Below are positions 1-8,171 of a stretch of 8,171 nt of DNA, piece by piece. A program made the position numbers and the translations under genes. The notes beneath the pieces are model-generated. The model did no database searches. It was not told the origin of the DNA and worked only from the letters and a program-made list of their open reading frames with translations. How positions within the stretch are numbered: position 1 is the stretch's first letter; the number at the start of each line of letters is the position of its first letter. The stretch is from Sphingomonadales bacterium (GTDB taxonomy: Bacteria; Pseudomonadota; Alphaproteobacteria; Sphingomonadales; Sphingomonadaceae): assembly GCA_027486275.1 (NCBI GenBank), contig JAIXPM010000386.1:1-8171 (forward strand), read 5' to 3'.

Positions 1-1104
1 CGCGTGGGCGAGCGCGTGCGCGCCTGGATCATGAAGGTGGAGCGCCAGAACCGTGGGCCCCAGATTTTCCTGAGCCGTGCACACCCTGAATTCATGAAGA
101 AGCTCTTCGCGCAGGAAGTGCCCGAAATCTACGACGGGATCATCGAGATCAAGGCCGCCGCCCGCGATCCGGGCAGCCGCGCCAAGATCGGCGTGATCAG
201 CCATGACTCCAGCATCGATCCGGTCGGCGCCTGCGTCGGCATGAAGGGTAGCCGCGTGCAGGCGGTGGTGCAGGAATTGCAGGGCGAAAAGATCGACATC
301 ATCCCGTGGAGCGAAGACACCGCGACCTTCGTGGTCAACGCGCTCCAGCCCGCCACGGTCAGCCGCGTCGTGCTCGACGAGGATGACGGGCGCATCGAAG
401 TGGTGGTGCCGGACGAACAGCTCAGCCTCGCGATCGGCCGTCGCGGCCAGAACGTGCGTCTGGCAAGCCAGCTGACCGGTCACCAAATCGACATCATGAC
501 CGAGGAAGAAGCCTCGGAGAAGCGCTCGAAGGAATTCGCCGAGCGCTCGAAGATGTTCGAGGAAGAACTCGACGTCGATGAAACGCTTTCGCAGCTGCTG
601 GTGGCCGAAGGCTTCGCCGAGCTCGAGGAAGTCGCCTATGTCGATCTGGCCGAACTCGCCAGCATCGAAGGCTTCGACGACGAACTGGCCGAGGAACTCC
701 AGAGCCGCGCGCTTGAAGCGCTCGAACGGCAGGAAGAGGCGCACCGCCTCGTTCGCCGCGAACTTGGCGTCGAAGATGCGCTGGCCGAAATTCCGCACCT
801 TACCGAAGCGATGCTGGTCACGCTCGGCAAGGCCGGGATCAAGACCCTTGATGATCTCGCCGATCTTGCGACCGACGAACTGATCGCCAAGAAGCGCGAG
901 GCGCCGCGTCGTCGCAACAATGCCGATGGCCCGCCGCAGCGGCGTCCGCAGCGCGAAAGCGACAAGGGCGGCGTGCTCGGCGAATATGGCCTCAGCGAAG
1001 AGCAGGGCAACGAGATCATCATGGCCGCGCGTGCGCACTGGTTCGAAGACGAAGTAACGTCCGAGCCGACCGAGGAGGCCGCCCATGCGGACTCCAACCA
1101 ATGA
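1..1104 (+). CDS. nusA: Transcription termination/antitermination factor NusA (5'-truncated by window edge)
   Basis: NusA binds RNA polymerase and nascent RNA and modulates pausing, termination and antitermination in the cytoplasm. The fragment (367 codons, counting from base 1) begins inside the S1 domain, since reading is open from the first base; the GTG at base 4 is an internal Val, not a start. Two KH domains follow. The first contains [11 protein letters not shown] at fragment residues 73-83 with its GMKG loop (80-83), and the second has the GRRG loop at 146-149 within the block [20 protein letters not shown]. An acidic C-terminal half (about 185-300) resembles the helix-hairpin-helix repeats of NusA. 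It is followed by an Arg/Pro-rich linker and a conserved end around [21 protein letters not shown]. The gene stops at TGA 1102-1104 and overlaps ylxR by 20 bp, as head of the nusA-ylxR-infB operon. The identification is secure. Confidence 0.97.
   Translation, partial: RVGERVRAWIMKVERQNRGPQIFLSRAHPEFMKKLFAQEVPEIYDGIIEIKAAARDPGSRAKIGVISHDSSIDPVGACVGMKGSRVQAVVQELQGEKIDIIPWSEDTATFVVNALQPATVSRVVLDEDDGRIEVVVPDEQLSLAIGRRGQNVRLASQLTGHQIDIMTEEEASEKRSKEFAERSKMFEEELDVDETLSQLLVAEGFAELEEVAYVDLAELASIEGFDDELAEELQSRALEALERQEEAHRLVRRELGVEDALAEIPHLTEAMLVTLGKAGIKTLDDLADLATDELIAKKREAPRRRNNADGPPQRRPQRESDKGGVLGEYGLSEEQGNEIIMAARAHWFEDEVTSEPTEEAAHADSNQ
1074..1078 (+). promoter_or_regulatory. Strong ribosome binding site for ylxR, inside nusA
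   Basis: GGAGG lies six bases before the ATG at 1085, within the last codons of nusA. It is the best Shine-Dalgarno match seen in the window. It fixes the ylxR start and implies that ylxR is translated from the nusA message, probably coupled to termination of nusA at 1104. Confidence 0.75.
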
Positions 1105-1891
1105 GCGCCTGACGTCCGACATCGACGGGCCTGACCTTCCGGCAACCGCCGGGAGCGAGCGGCGCTGTATCCTCTCCGGGGAGCATGACGCGCGCGATGT
1201 GCTCGTGCGGTTGGCGATTTCGCCTGACGGCCTTGTGCTGCCCGATCCGGCGGCCAAGGCCCCCGGCCGCGGCGCGTGGATCGGTGTGAGCCGCACGCAG
1301 CTGGAAACAGCGATCGCCGACGGCCAGCTCAAGCGGGCTCTGCTGCGCGCTTTCAAGGGCGCCGTGCTGACCATTCCGGCCGATCTCGCCGAGCGGGTCG
1401 AAGCGGGTCTGGCGCGGCATCTGGGCGACCGGCTTGGGTTGGAACTGCGCTCTGGTAACATCGTGCTGGGCTCCGCCCGGATCGAGGAACAAGCGCGCAG
1501 CGGGCGGCTGGCTGCGCTGATGCACGCTTCCGACAGCAGCGAGGATGGCCGGCGCAAGCTTGATCAGGCCTGGCGCGTTGGGCGCGAGGTCGAAGGTTCT
1601 GGCGAGCGCGGCGAAGTCTTGCCTCTAGACCGCACAGCACTGTCTGTGGCATTGGGCCGCGACAATGTCGTCCACCTGGGCGTTGCCGGCCATGCTGGCG
1701 ACATGCGCGCCGCAAAGCGGGTGCTGCAGGCGGCCTCCCGGCTTATGCGCTTTGTCGCAAGCGATGTGTCTGGCGACCTCTCGCCCGGCTGCGCAGCAGG
1801 CGTGATGGACAATTCCGGCCGGGATACGCCCGGCCACAGCGATCGGCCCACGGCTGGCCGTTCGGCACATGATGAATACGTGAAGGATTGA
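1085..1891 (+). CDS. ylxR: YlxR/DUF448 RNA-binding protein with C-terminal L7Ae-like domain
   Basis: A 268-aa protein. The N-terminal YlxR (DUF448) domain is recognised by ERRCILSGE at residues 25-33 and the signature APGRGAW at 59-65. The region from about 115 to 225 looks like the L7Ae/ribosomal-L30e-like fold seen in alphaproteobacterial versions, with the patch [20 protein letters not shown] at 129-148 and [17 protein letters not shown] at 185-201. YlxR proteins are linked to RNA binding (the Bacillus homologue RnpM modulates RNase P). The exact role here is inferred only. The start is set by GGAGG six bases upstream. Residues 226-268 form a Gly/Ser/Asp-rich tail without recognisable family signature, and its DNA holds two hairpins. 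The gene sits 9 bp before infB. The domain call is firm; the function is only partly known for the family. Confidence 0.92.
   Translation: MRTPTNERLTSDIDGPDLPATAGSERRCILSGEHDARDVLVRLAISPDGLVLPDPAAKAPGRGAWIGVSRTQLETAIADGQLKRALLRAFKGAVLTIPADLAERVEAGLARHLGDRLGLELRSGNIVLGSARIEEQARSGRLAALMHASDSSEDGRRKLDQAWRVGREVEGSGERGEVLPLDRTALSVALGRDNVVHLGVAGHAGDMRAAKRVLQAASRLMRFVASDVSGDLSPGCAAGVMDNSGRDTPGHSDRPTAGRSAHDEYVKD
1817..1835 (+). repeat. Perfect 7-bp GC inverted repeat (hairpin) in the ylxR tail
   Basis: GGCCGGG (1817-1823), a 5-base loop ATACG, then CCCGGCC (1829-1835), all G:C pairs. It lies 65 bp before the infB start in the non-conserved end of ylxR. No T-run follows, so it does not look like an intrinsic terminator. 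It could be a pause, processing or stability element in the message; this is inference. Confidence 0.6.
1844..1860 (+). repeat. Second inverted repeat directly after the first, upstream of infB
   Basis: CGGCC (1844-1848), a 7-base loop, then GGCCG (1856-1860). It starts 8 bases after the previous hairpin and ends 40 bases before the infB ATG. The stem is short and could be chance in this GC-rich DNA, but the tandem placement is notable. Confidence 0.4.
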
Positions 1892-1900
1892 CGAGCGATA

Positions 1901-4461
<2,561 letters not shown>

Positions 4462-4465
<4 letters not shown>

Positions 4466-4902
4466 GCCTGAACGACACGCACTATCCAGACGATGCCGGG
4501 CAGTCGCCGCACACGGCACTGCTCGGCTCGGAATTCGTGAGCTGGGACGAAGCCGCCCAGACCGTCACCATGCGTTTCACTGTGAAGCGCGAGATGACCA
4601 CCTGGCGCGGCGGCGTGCAGGGAGGCTTGGTTGCGGGCTATCTCGATGATGTGATGGGCTATGCCTATGTCGCGTCGACGGGCGGCGAGATGGCGCCGCT
4701 CAATCTCGATCTGACCATGAGCCTCATTCGCTTGATCCCCGAAGGTCCGCTGATCGGCAAGGGGCGGGTGGTGAAGGCGGGCAAGCGCGTGATCTTTCTC
4801 GAAGGCGAATTGCTGGCCGAGGACGGCACGCTCCACGCCCGCGCGACTTCGACCGCGATCCCAACGCCGCGTCCGACGCCCACCACAACGGGGATGGGCT
4901 GA
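4462..4902 (+). CDS. PaaI-like hotdog-fold thioesterase family protein
   Basis: A 146-aa single-domain hotdog protein. The block GGVQGGLVAGYLDDVMGYA (residues 50-68) matches the active-site helix of PaaI-type acyl-CoA thioesterases, with the catalytic-type acidic pair D62-D63 and Q53-G54-G55 in the place of the more familiar His-Gly-Gly. The downstream strands LNLDLTMSLIRLIPEGPLIG and GKGRVVKAGKRVIFLEGEL also fit the fold. Proteins of this family hydrolyse acyl- or aryl-CoA thioesters; the substrate here cannot be told. The GTG start overlaps the infB TGA as GTGA, with AGGAG at 4444-4448 about 13 bases upstream, so translation is probably coupled. It ends 3 bp before rbfA. The C-terminus is a Thr/Pro-rich tail. 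Its presence inside a ribosome-factor operon is functionally unexplained. Confidence 0.88.
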
Positions 4903-4905
4903 ACC

Positions 4906-5310
4906 ATGACCAAGGCGCCCCACACGCCCGAACAGCAGTCAGTGCGCGTCCTCAAAGTCGGCGAGCGGGTGCGGCATATTCTGTCGGAACTGCTCGCGCG
5001 CGGCGAGGTGCATGATGACATCGTCAGCGCAACGGCCATCTCGGTGACCGAGGTGCGCATGACCCCCGATCTGCGCAACGCGACGGCCTATATCAAGCCG
5101 CTGCTCGGCGCGGGCGAGGACGATGTCGTCCACGCATTGCGCCAGAACACGGCGTTCCTCCAGCGCGAGGTCGCCCAGCGGTTGGGGCTTAAATTCGCGC
5201 CGAAGCTGCGGTTCCGCAAGGATGAAAGCTTTGCCGAGGCCGACCGGATCGAGGCGCTGTTGCGCGATCCCAAGGTCGCCCGCGATCTTGATGAGGACGA
5301 GGAAGAATAA
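4906..5310 (+). CDS. rbfA: 30S ribosome-binding factor RbfA
   Basis: RbfA is a small KH-fold protein that binds the 30S subunit near the 5' end of 16S rRNA and assists late maturation and cold adaptation. The 134-aa length is usual. Family marks are [19 protein letters not shown] (residues 13-31), the strand ITVTEV-like [20 protein letters not shown] (44-63), and [23 protein letters not shown] (86-108, with the typical P-x-L-x-F-x-x-D-E-S end). The C-terminus is a short acidic run DLDEDEEE. The ATG is three bases after the thioesterase stop; only a weak GGGG lies upstream at 4890-4893, suggesting coupling. It is the last + strand gene of the left operon and ends 6 bp from the convergent yceI-family gene, with no visible terminator between them. 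Confidence 0.97.
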   Translation: MTKAPHTPEQQSVRVLKVGERVRHILSELLARGEVHDDIVSATAISVTEVRMTPDLRNATAYIKPLLGAGEDDVVHALRQNTAFLQREVAQRLGLKFAPKLRFRKDESFAEADRIEALLRDPKVARDLDEDEEE

Positions 5311-5316
5311 CCTCCC

Positions 5317-5901
5317 TCAGCGCGGCAGCATCCGCGCCTTCAGAGTTATGTCGACCTTGTTGCCCACCACAAGCTGATAGCTTTTCATGCCGTATTGCCG
5401 CCGGTCGATCGTGGTGGTGCCGGTAAAGCTGACAGGCTTGCCCACTTCCGCCAGCGGATCGGCGTCGAAGGTCACGGCGAGCGTTTGCGGCTTTGTCACC
5501 CCGCGCGCCGTCAGCTCGCCGCTGACAGTGCCTCGCGTCGCGCTTGAGAGTTTCAGCGAACGCCCGACAAAGCGGACCGTGGGATATTTCTCCACCCAGA
5601 AGAACTTGTCTCCGCGGAGCCGGGCGAGCGTGACGTTGTCCGGCGCTTCGATCGCGGTGGCATCGAAGGTCACATCGATCACTGCACGTTCGGGCGCGCC
5701 GGGCACGATTGTCACCGCGCCCTGCATCCGCGGGAAGCGTGCCGTCTTGCTGGCAAGGCCGAAGAACGGCACCTTGGCCGAGACATTGCTGGCCGAGGAA
5801 TCGAGCACATAGCGCTGCGGCGCGCCGATATTGGCAAGCGCGAACACTGCCAGCACAGGCAGCAGGATCAGTCGCAGGCGGGTCATCGGGCTGGTCATCA
5901 T
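5317..5901 (-). CDS. YceI-family exported protein (lipocalin-like)
   Basis: A 194-aa protein from the first ATG (5901). A second ATG follows immediately (5898-5896), six bases from the AAGGA Shine-Dalgarno, and is the better-spaced start; a third lies at 5886. Residues about 7-25 form a Sec-type signal peptide (TRLRLILLPVLAVFALA), giving a periplasmic product. The rest matches the YceI beta-barrel: RYVLDSSASNVSAKVPFFG (30-48), DKFFWVEKYPTVRF (98-111), ELTARGVTKPQTL (129-141) and the late motif QYGMKSYQLVVGNKVDI (169-185). YceI relatives bind long isoprenoid lipids and respond to base or osmotic stress in some species; the ligand here is unknown. The usual D-x-x-H-S after the first strand reads D-S-S-A-S, so the common histidine is missing. 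It is divergent from tdk and convergent with rbfA. Confidence 0.88.
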   Translation of the reverse strand: MMTSPMTRLRLILLPVLAVFALANIGAPQRYVLDSSASNVSAKVPFFGLASKTARFPRMQGAVTIVPGAPERAVIDVTFDATAIEAPDNVTLARLRGDKFFWVEKYPTVRFVGRSLKLSSATRGTVSGELTARGVTKPQTLAVTFDADPLAEVGKPVSFTGTTTIDRRQYGMKSYQLVVGNKVDITLKARMLPR

Positions 5902-5980
5902 GGGTCCTTATACGCTTCAACCGGGCAAAAGGTTCAACCCCCGCCTCGCCCCGCGCGGGCTGAGCCGTTAGGCAGAGGCG
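5902..5980. promoter_or_regulatory. Divergent intergenic region between yceI and tdk
   Basis: This 79-bp region must serve yceI and probably tdk. For yceI (- strand) there is TTGAAC (5937-5932) and TATAAG (5912-5907) separated by 19 bases. The TATAAG overlaps the AAGGA ribosome-binding sequence and lies just before the start. Also present are a direct repeat TTCAACC (5916-5922 and 5933-5939), the imperfect palindrome GGTTCAACC (5931-5939), and a GC palindrome CCCGCGCGGG (5950-5959). No good -35/-10 pair is seen for tdk. AGAGG (5974-5978) lies two bases before the tdk ATG. Promoter assignment is tentative. Confidence 0.4.
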
Positions 5981-6556
5981 ATGGCCAAGCTCTATTTCTA
6001 CTATGCCAGCATGAACGCCGGCAAATCCTCGCACCTGTTGCAGGCCGATTTCAATTATCGCGAACGCGGCATGCGCACGATGCTGTGGACCGCCGCGCTC
6101 GACAGCCGGTCGGAAGGGCTGGTCAAGAGCCGGATTGGGCTGGAAAGCGAGGCACACCGGTTCCATCCCGACACTGATCTGTGGGCCAATGTCAGCGCCG
6201 TCCATGCCGGAACGCCGCTCGATTGCGTTCTGGTAGATGAGGCGCAGTTTCTGACACCTGAACAGGTATGGCAATTGGCGCGGCTGGCAGACGAGGCGGG
6301 GATACCCGTGCTGTGCTATGGTCTGCGCACCGATTTCCAGGGTGAGCTGTTCCCGGGCTCGGCCGTCCTGCTGGGGATTGCAGACGCGCTCGTGGAGCTC
6401 AAAGCCGTGTGCCACTGCGGCCGCAAGGCGACAATGAACCTGCGGGTGGATGAAAGCGGCACGGCGGTGAAGCAGGGCCAGCAGACGGAAATCGGCGGGA
6501 ATGATCGCTATGTCGCGCTGTGCCGACGGCATTTCGCGCGGGCGCTTTCGGCATAA
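5981..6556 (+). CDS. tdk: Thymidine kinase (type II, Tdk)
   Basis: Tdk phosphorylates thymidine (and deoxyuridine) to the monophosphate with ATP in the pyrimidine salvage pathway. The 191 aa are complete, slightly shorter than the E. coli enzyme. The P-loop is YASMNAGKSS (residues 8-17), the Walker B-type strand is CVLVDEAQF (82-90) with the catalytic-base Glu at 87, and the lid region contains CYGLRTDFQGELF (112-124). The zinc ligands are C144-H-C146 and C181-R-R-H184, matching the proteobacterial C-x-C plus C-x-x-H arrangement. The thymidine-site loop GGNDRYVALC (172-181) is also present. The start is supported by AGAGG just upstream and by the family-like beginning MAKLYFYYASMNAGKS. It heads a co-directional run with the M50 gene (52-bp gap) and truB. 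Confidence 0.96.
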   Translation: MAKLYFYYASMNAGKSSHLLQADFNYRERGMRTMLWTAALDSRSEGLVKSRIGLESEAHRFHPDTDLWANVSAVHAGTPLDCVLVDEAQFLTPEQVWQLARLADEAGIPVLCYGLRTDFQGELFPGSAVLLGIADALVELKAVCHCGRKATMNLRVDESGTAVKQGQQTEIGGNDRYVALCRRHFARALSA

Positions 6557-6583
6557 TCGCACTGGTGCGCTCTGGCTTTCGCG

Positions 6584-6595
6584 GGATCGCGATCC
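6584..6595. repeat. 12-bp perfect palindrome between tdk and the M50 gene
   Basis: GGATCGCGATCC reads the same on both strands. It lies in the 52-bp gap after tdk, ending 13 bases before the ATG of the M50 peptidase gene. It could be a protein-binding site or chance; there is no T-run, so it is not an obvious terminator. Confidence 0.4.
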
Positions 6596-6608
6596 TATCT
6601 GCAAGCGT

Positions 6609-7334
6609 ATGAGCCAAACCTTCCTTTTCGCCCTCGTGCTGATCCCCGCATTGGTGATTGCCATCGTGTTCCACGAAGTCGCGCATGGCTATGCCGCGCG
6701 GCTGCTGGGGGATCCCACCGCGAGTGATCGTGGGCGGCTGACGCTCAATCCGATTGCCCACGTCGACCCTGTCGGCACGCTGCTCGTTCCGGGCGCGCTG
6801 GCGCTGCTGGGCGGGCCGGTGTTCGGCTGGGCCAAGCCGGTGCCGGTCAACAAGTGGCGGCTTAACAACCCGCGCTTCGGGATGATGGCTGTGGCGGCGG
6901 CTGGGCCGGCCAGCAACTTCGTGCTGGCGGCGGTGGGCGCGGTGTTGCTCGGGCTGGTGATGCCCGCCGGGGTGGCGCTGGGCGGCGATGTCGAAGCGGG
7001 CGCGACGCTGCTCGTCGATGGCAAGGGCGAGCCGCAATGGCTGGCGACGGGATTGTTCTACTTCATCCTCGTCAACCTGTTCCTTGGCCTGTTCAACCTC
7101 TTGCCGATTCCTCCGTTCGATGGTTCGCATCTCGTCGGCGGTTTGCTGCCGAAGCAGCTGCGCGGCCCATGGGAGAAGCTGCAAGGCATCGGCATGGCGT
7201 TGATCCTTGGGCTGGTGGCCATCAGCTGGGTATTCGGCACCAGTTTCCTGGGCGATCTGGTGGTTGGGCCGGTGATGTGGGCGATGGGGCTCTTTCTGGC
7301 GCTTGCTGACGCGGTCGCGGCGCTGATCGCCTGA
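6609..7334 (+). CDS. Small M50 / site-2 protease family zinc metallopeptidase
   Basis: A 241-aa multi-pass membrane protein of the short, PDZ-less M50B type. The zinc motif H22-E-V-A-H26 lies in the first membrane segment (about residues 4-26). The second conserved site N163-LLPIPPF-D171-G172 lies in a later segment and supplies the third ligand Asp, so catalysis looks intact. Other family marks are DRGRLTLNPIAHVDPVGTLL (40-59), the region GWAKPVPVN (73-81), and AAAGPASNF (96-104). Membrane segments are expected near 4-26, 55-72, 92-118, 146-166 and 195-235. Such proteases cut substrates within membranes; the target is unknown. The ATG at 6609 is chosen because the open frame upstream overlaps tdk and is not hydrophobic or family-like; a clear Shine-Dalgarno is lacking. 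truB starts 23 bp downstream. Confidence 0.92.
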   Translation: MSQTFLFALVLIPALVIAIVFHEVAHGYAARLLGDPTASDRGRLTLNPIAHVDPVGTLLVPGALALLGGPVFGWAKPVPVNKWRLNNPRFGMMAVAAAGPASNFVLAAVGAVLLGLVMPAGVALGGDVEAGATLLVDGKGEPQWLATGLFYFILVNLFLGLFNLLPIPPFDGSHLVGGLLPKQLRGPWEKLQGIGMALILGLVAISWVFGTSFLGDLVVGPVMWAMGLFLALADAVAALIA

Positions 7335-7347
7335 TCTCCTGATCGCG

Positions 7348-7352
7348 AAGGA
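7348..7352 (+). promoter_or_regulatory. Ribosome binding site deciding the truB GTG start
   Basis: AAGGA lies five bases before the GTG at 7358, in the 23-bp gap after the M50 gene. It is the reason for choosing this GTG: the conserved TruB sequence begins about ten residues later and no ATG fits better. Confidence 0.7.
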
Positions 7353-7357
7353 CGCAA

Positions 7358-8171
7358 GTGGACACTTCCGGCAAACCTGCGCCGCTTTCAGGCTGGCTGA
7401 TCCTCGACAAGCCGCGCGGTCTGGGTTCGACGCAGGGCGTGAGCGCGGTCAAGCGGGTGCTGCGCCAGAACGGCTATGCGAAAACCAAAGTCGGCCACGG
7501 CGGCACGCTCGATCCACTGGCTGAAGGCGTGCTGCCGATCGCGCTGGGCGAGGCGACCAAGCTCGCCGGGCGGATGCTTGACGCCTCCAAGATCTACGAA
7601 TTCACGATCCGCTTCGGCGAAGAAACCGCGACGCTCGACACCGAGGGTGAGGTGATCGCCACCAGCGAGGTGCGCCCCTCGCTCGCCGAGGTCGAGGCCG
7701 TGCTGCCGCGCTTCACAGGTGGAATCGAGCAGGTGCCGCCGGCCTTTTCCGCGCTCAAGGTCGATGGCCAGCGCGCTTACGACTTGGCGCGGGCGGGGGA
7801 GCAGGTGGAGCTGAAGGCGCGCAGCGTCACGATCCATTCGCTGGTGCTCCGCCCCGGCACAGCACAGGAGGGCGAGGCAACCCTTATCGCCTATGTCTCC
7901 AAAGGCACCTATATACGCAGCCTTGCGCGCGATATTGCCTATGCACTCAGGACCTGTGGCCATGTGACCTATCTGAGGCGCACCAAGGCCGGGCCGTTCA
8001 CCGAAAAGCAGGCGATTTCGCTGGACAGTCTGGAGGAAATCGCTAAGGGCCTGGGCCTTGAACACCTCCTCCTGCCGCTGGAGGCGGGGCTGGACGACAT
8101 CCCGGCCCTCGCACTCGACCAGACAAGCGCGCAGGCGGTCCGACAGGGCCGGGTGCTGTCTGGCATGCCCC
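7358..8171 (+). CDS. truB: tRNA pseudouridine(55) synthase TruB (3'-truncated by window edge)
   Basis: TruB converts uridine 55 of the tRNA T-loop to pseudouridine and also acts as a tRNA folding chaperone. The frame stays open from the GTG to the window end (271 codons), so only the last few dozen residues are missing compared with the usual 300 or so. Visible marks are the opening GWLILDKPRGLGST (residues 12-25), the catalytic motif GHGGTLDPLAEGVLPIALG (46-64) with the nucleophile D52, Y80 in KIYEF exactly 28 residues later as in E. coli (D48/Y76), the substrate-contact stretch VPPAFSALKVDGQRAYDLAR, and SKGTYIRSLARDI with Arg187. The beginning of the C-terminal RNA-binding part follows. The GTG start is set by AAGGA at 7348-7352. 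It is in line with tdk and the M50 gene, not directly behind rbfA. Confidence 0.96.
   Translation, partial: MDTSGKPAPLSGWLILDKPRGLGSTQGVSAVKRVLRQNGYAKTKVGHGGTLDPLAEGVLPIALGEATKLAGRMLDASKIYEFTIRFGEETATLDTEGEVIATSEVRPSLAEVEAVLPRFTGGIEQVPPAFSALKVDGQRAYDLARAGEQVELKARSVTIHSLVLRPGTAQEGEATLIAYVSKGTYIRSLARDIAYALRTCGHVTYLRRTKAGPFTEKQAISLDSLEEIAKGLGLEHLLLPLEAGLDDIPALALDQTSAQAVRQGRVLSGMP

Noticed and set aside
4..6. GTG at base 4 as the nusA start
   Set aside because: The frame is open to the window edge and the sequence begins in the middle of the S1 domain, so this is an internal Val.
1817..1860. Intrinsic terminator between ylxR and infB
   Set aside because: Neither hairpin is followed by a T-run, and both lie within the ylxR coding frame.
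6501..6608. A 36-residue N-terminal extension of the M50 protein from the ATG at 6501
   Set aside because: It would overlap tdk by 56 bp, is basic rather than membrane-like, and the family begins at the MSQTFLFALVLIPAL segment.
5189..6664. A 491-codon open frame on the - strand spanning rbfA end, yceI, the intergenic region and tdk
   Set aside because: It overlaps three well-identified genes in other frames and shows no coherent domain; a GC-bias artefact.
7388..8065. A 225-codon open frame on the - strand over truB
   Set aside because: It is antisense to clear TruB motifs, with no recognisable domain of its own.

Overview
The window looks like chromosomal housekeeping DNA from a high-GC alphaproteobacterium, probably of the order Sphingomonadales (Erythrobacteraceae or Sphingomonadaceae-like). 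This is judged from the nusA-ylxR-infB-rbfA order, the strong G/C third-position bias, the style of the IF2 N-terminus and the YlxR-L7Ae type of protein. The placement is inference from protein and gene-order style, not from a search.

Left part (1-5310, + strand): the 3' two thirds of nusA, a two-domain ylxR/DUF448 gene overlapping nusA by 20 bp, a complete infB (IF2, 854 aa), a small PaaI-like hotdog thioesterase gene whose GTG start overlaps the infB stop, and rbfA three bases further on. The spacing is so tight that this reads as one transcription unit for transcription elongation/termination control, translation initiation and 30S maturation. A lipid- or CoA-type enzyme sits inside it.

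Middle (5317-5980): a YceI-family exported lipocalin-like protein gene on the - strand. It converges on rbfA with a gap of only 6 bp. A 79-bp divergent intergenic region follows, with a plausible promoter for yceI and several short repeats.

Right part (5981-8171, + strand): tdk (thymidine kinase, complete), a small membrane M50/site-2-protease-family metallopeptidase, and truB (tRNA pseudouridine-55 synthase), which runs off the right edge. truB commonly follows rbfA directly; here the two are separated by the yceI/tdk/M50 block.

No RNA genes, CRISPR arrays, insertion sequences, phage genes or defence-type systems are visible, and nothing amounts to a clearly novel system. The points most worth a second look are two consecutive GC hairpins in the poorly conserved tail of ylxR just before infB, the thioesterase coupled to infB, the split of rbfA from truB, a T-K-S-D form of the IF2 G4 motif, and a possible leaderless promoter arrangement at yceI.
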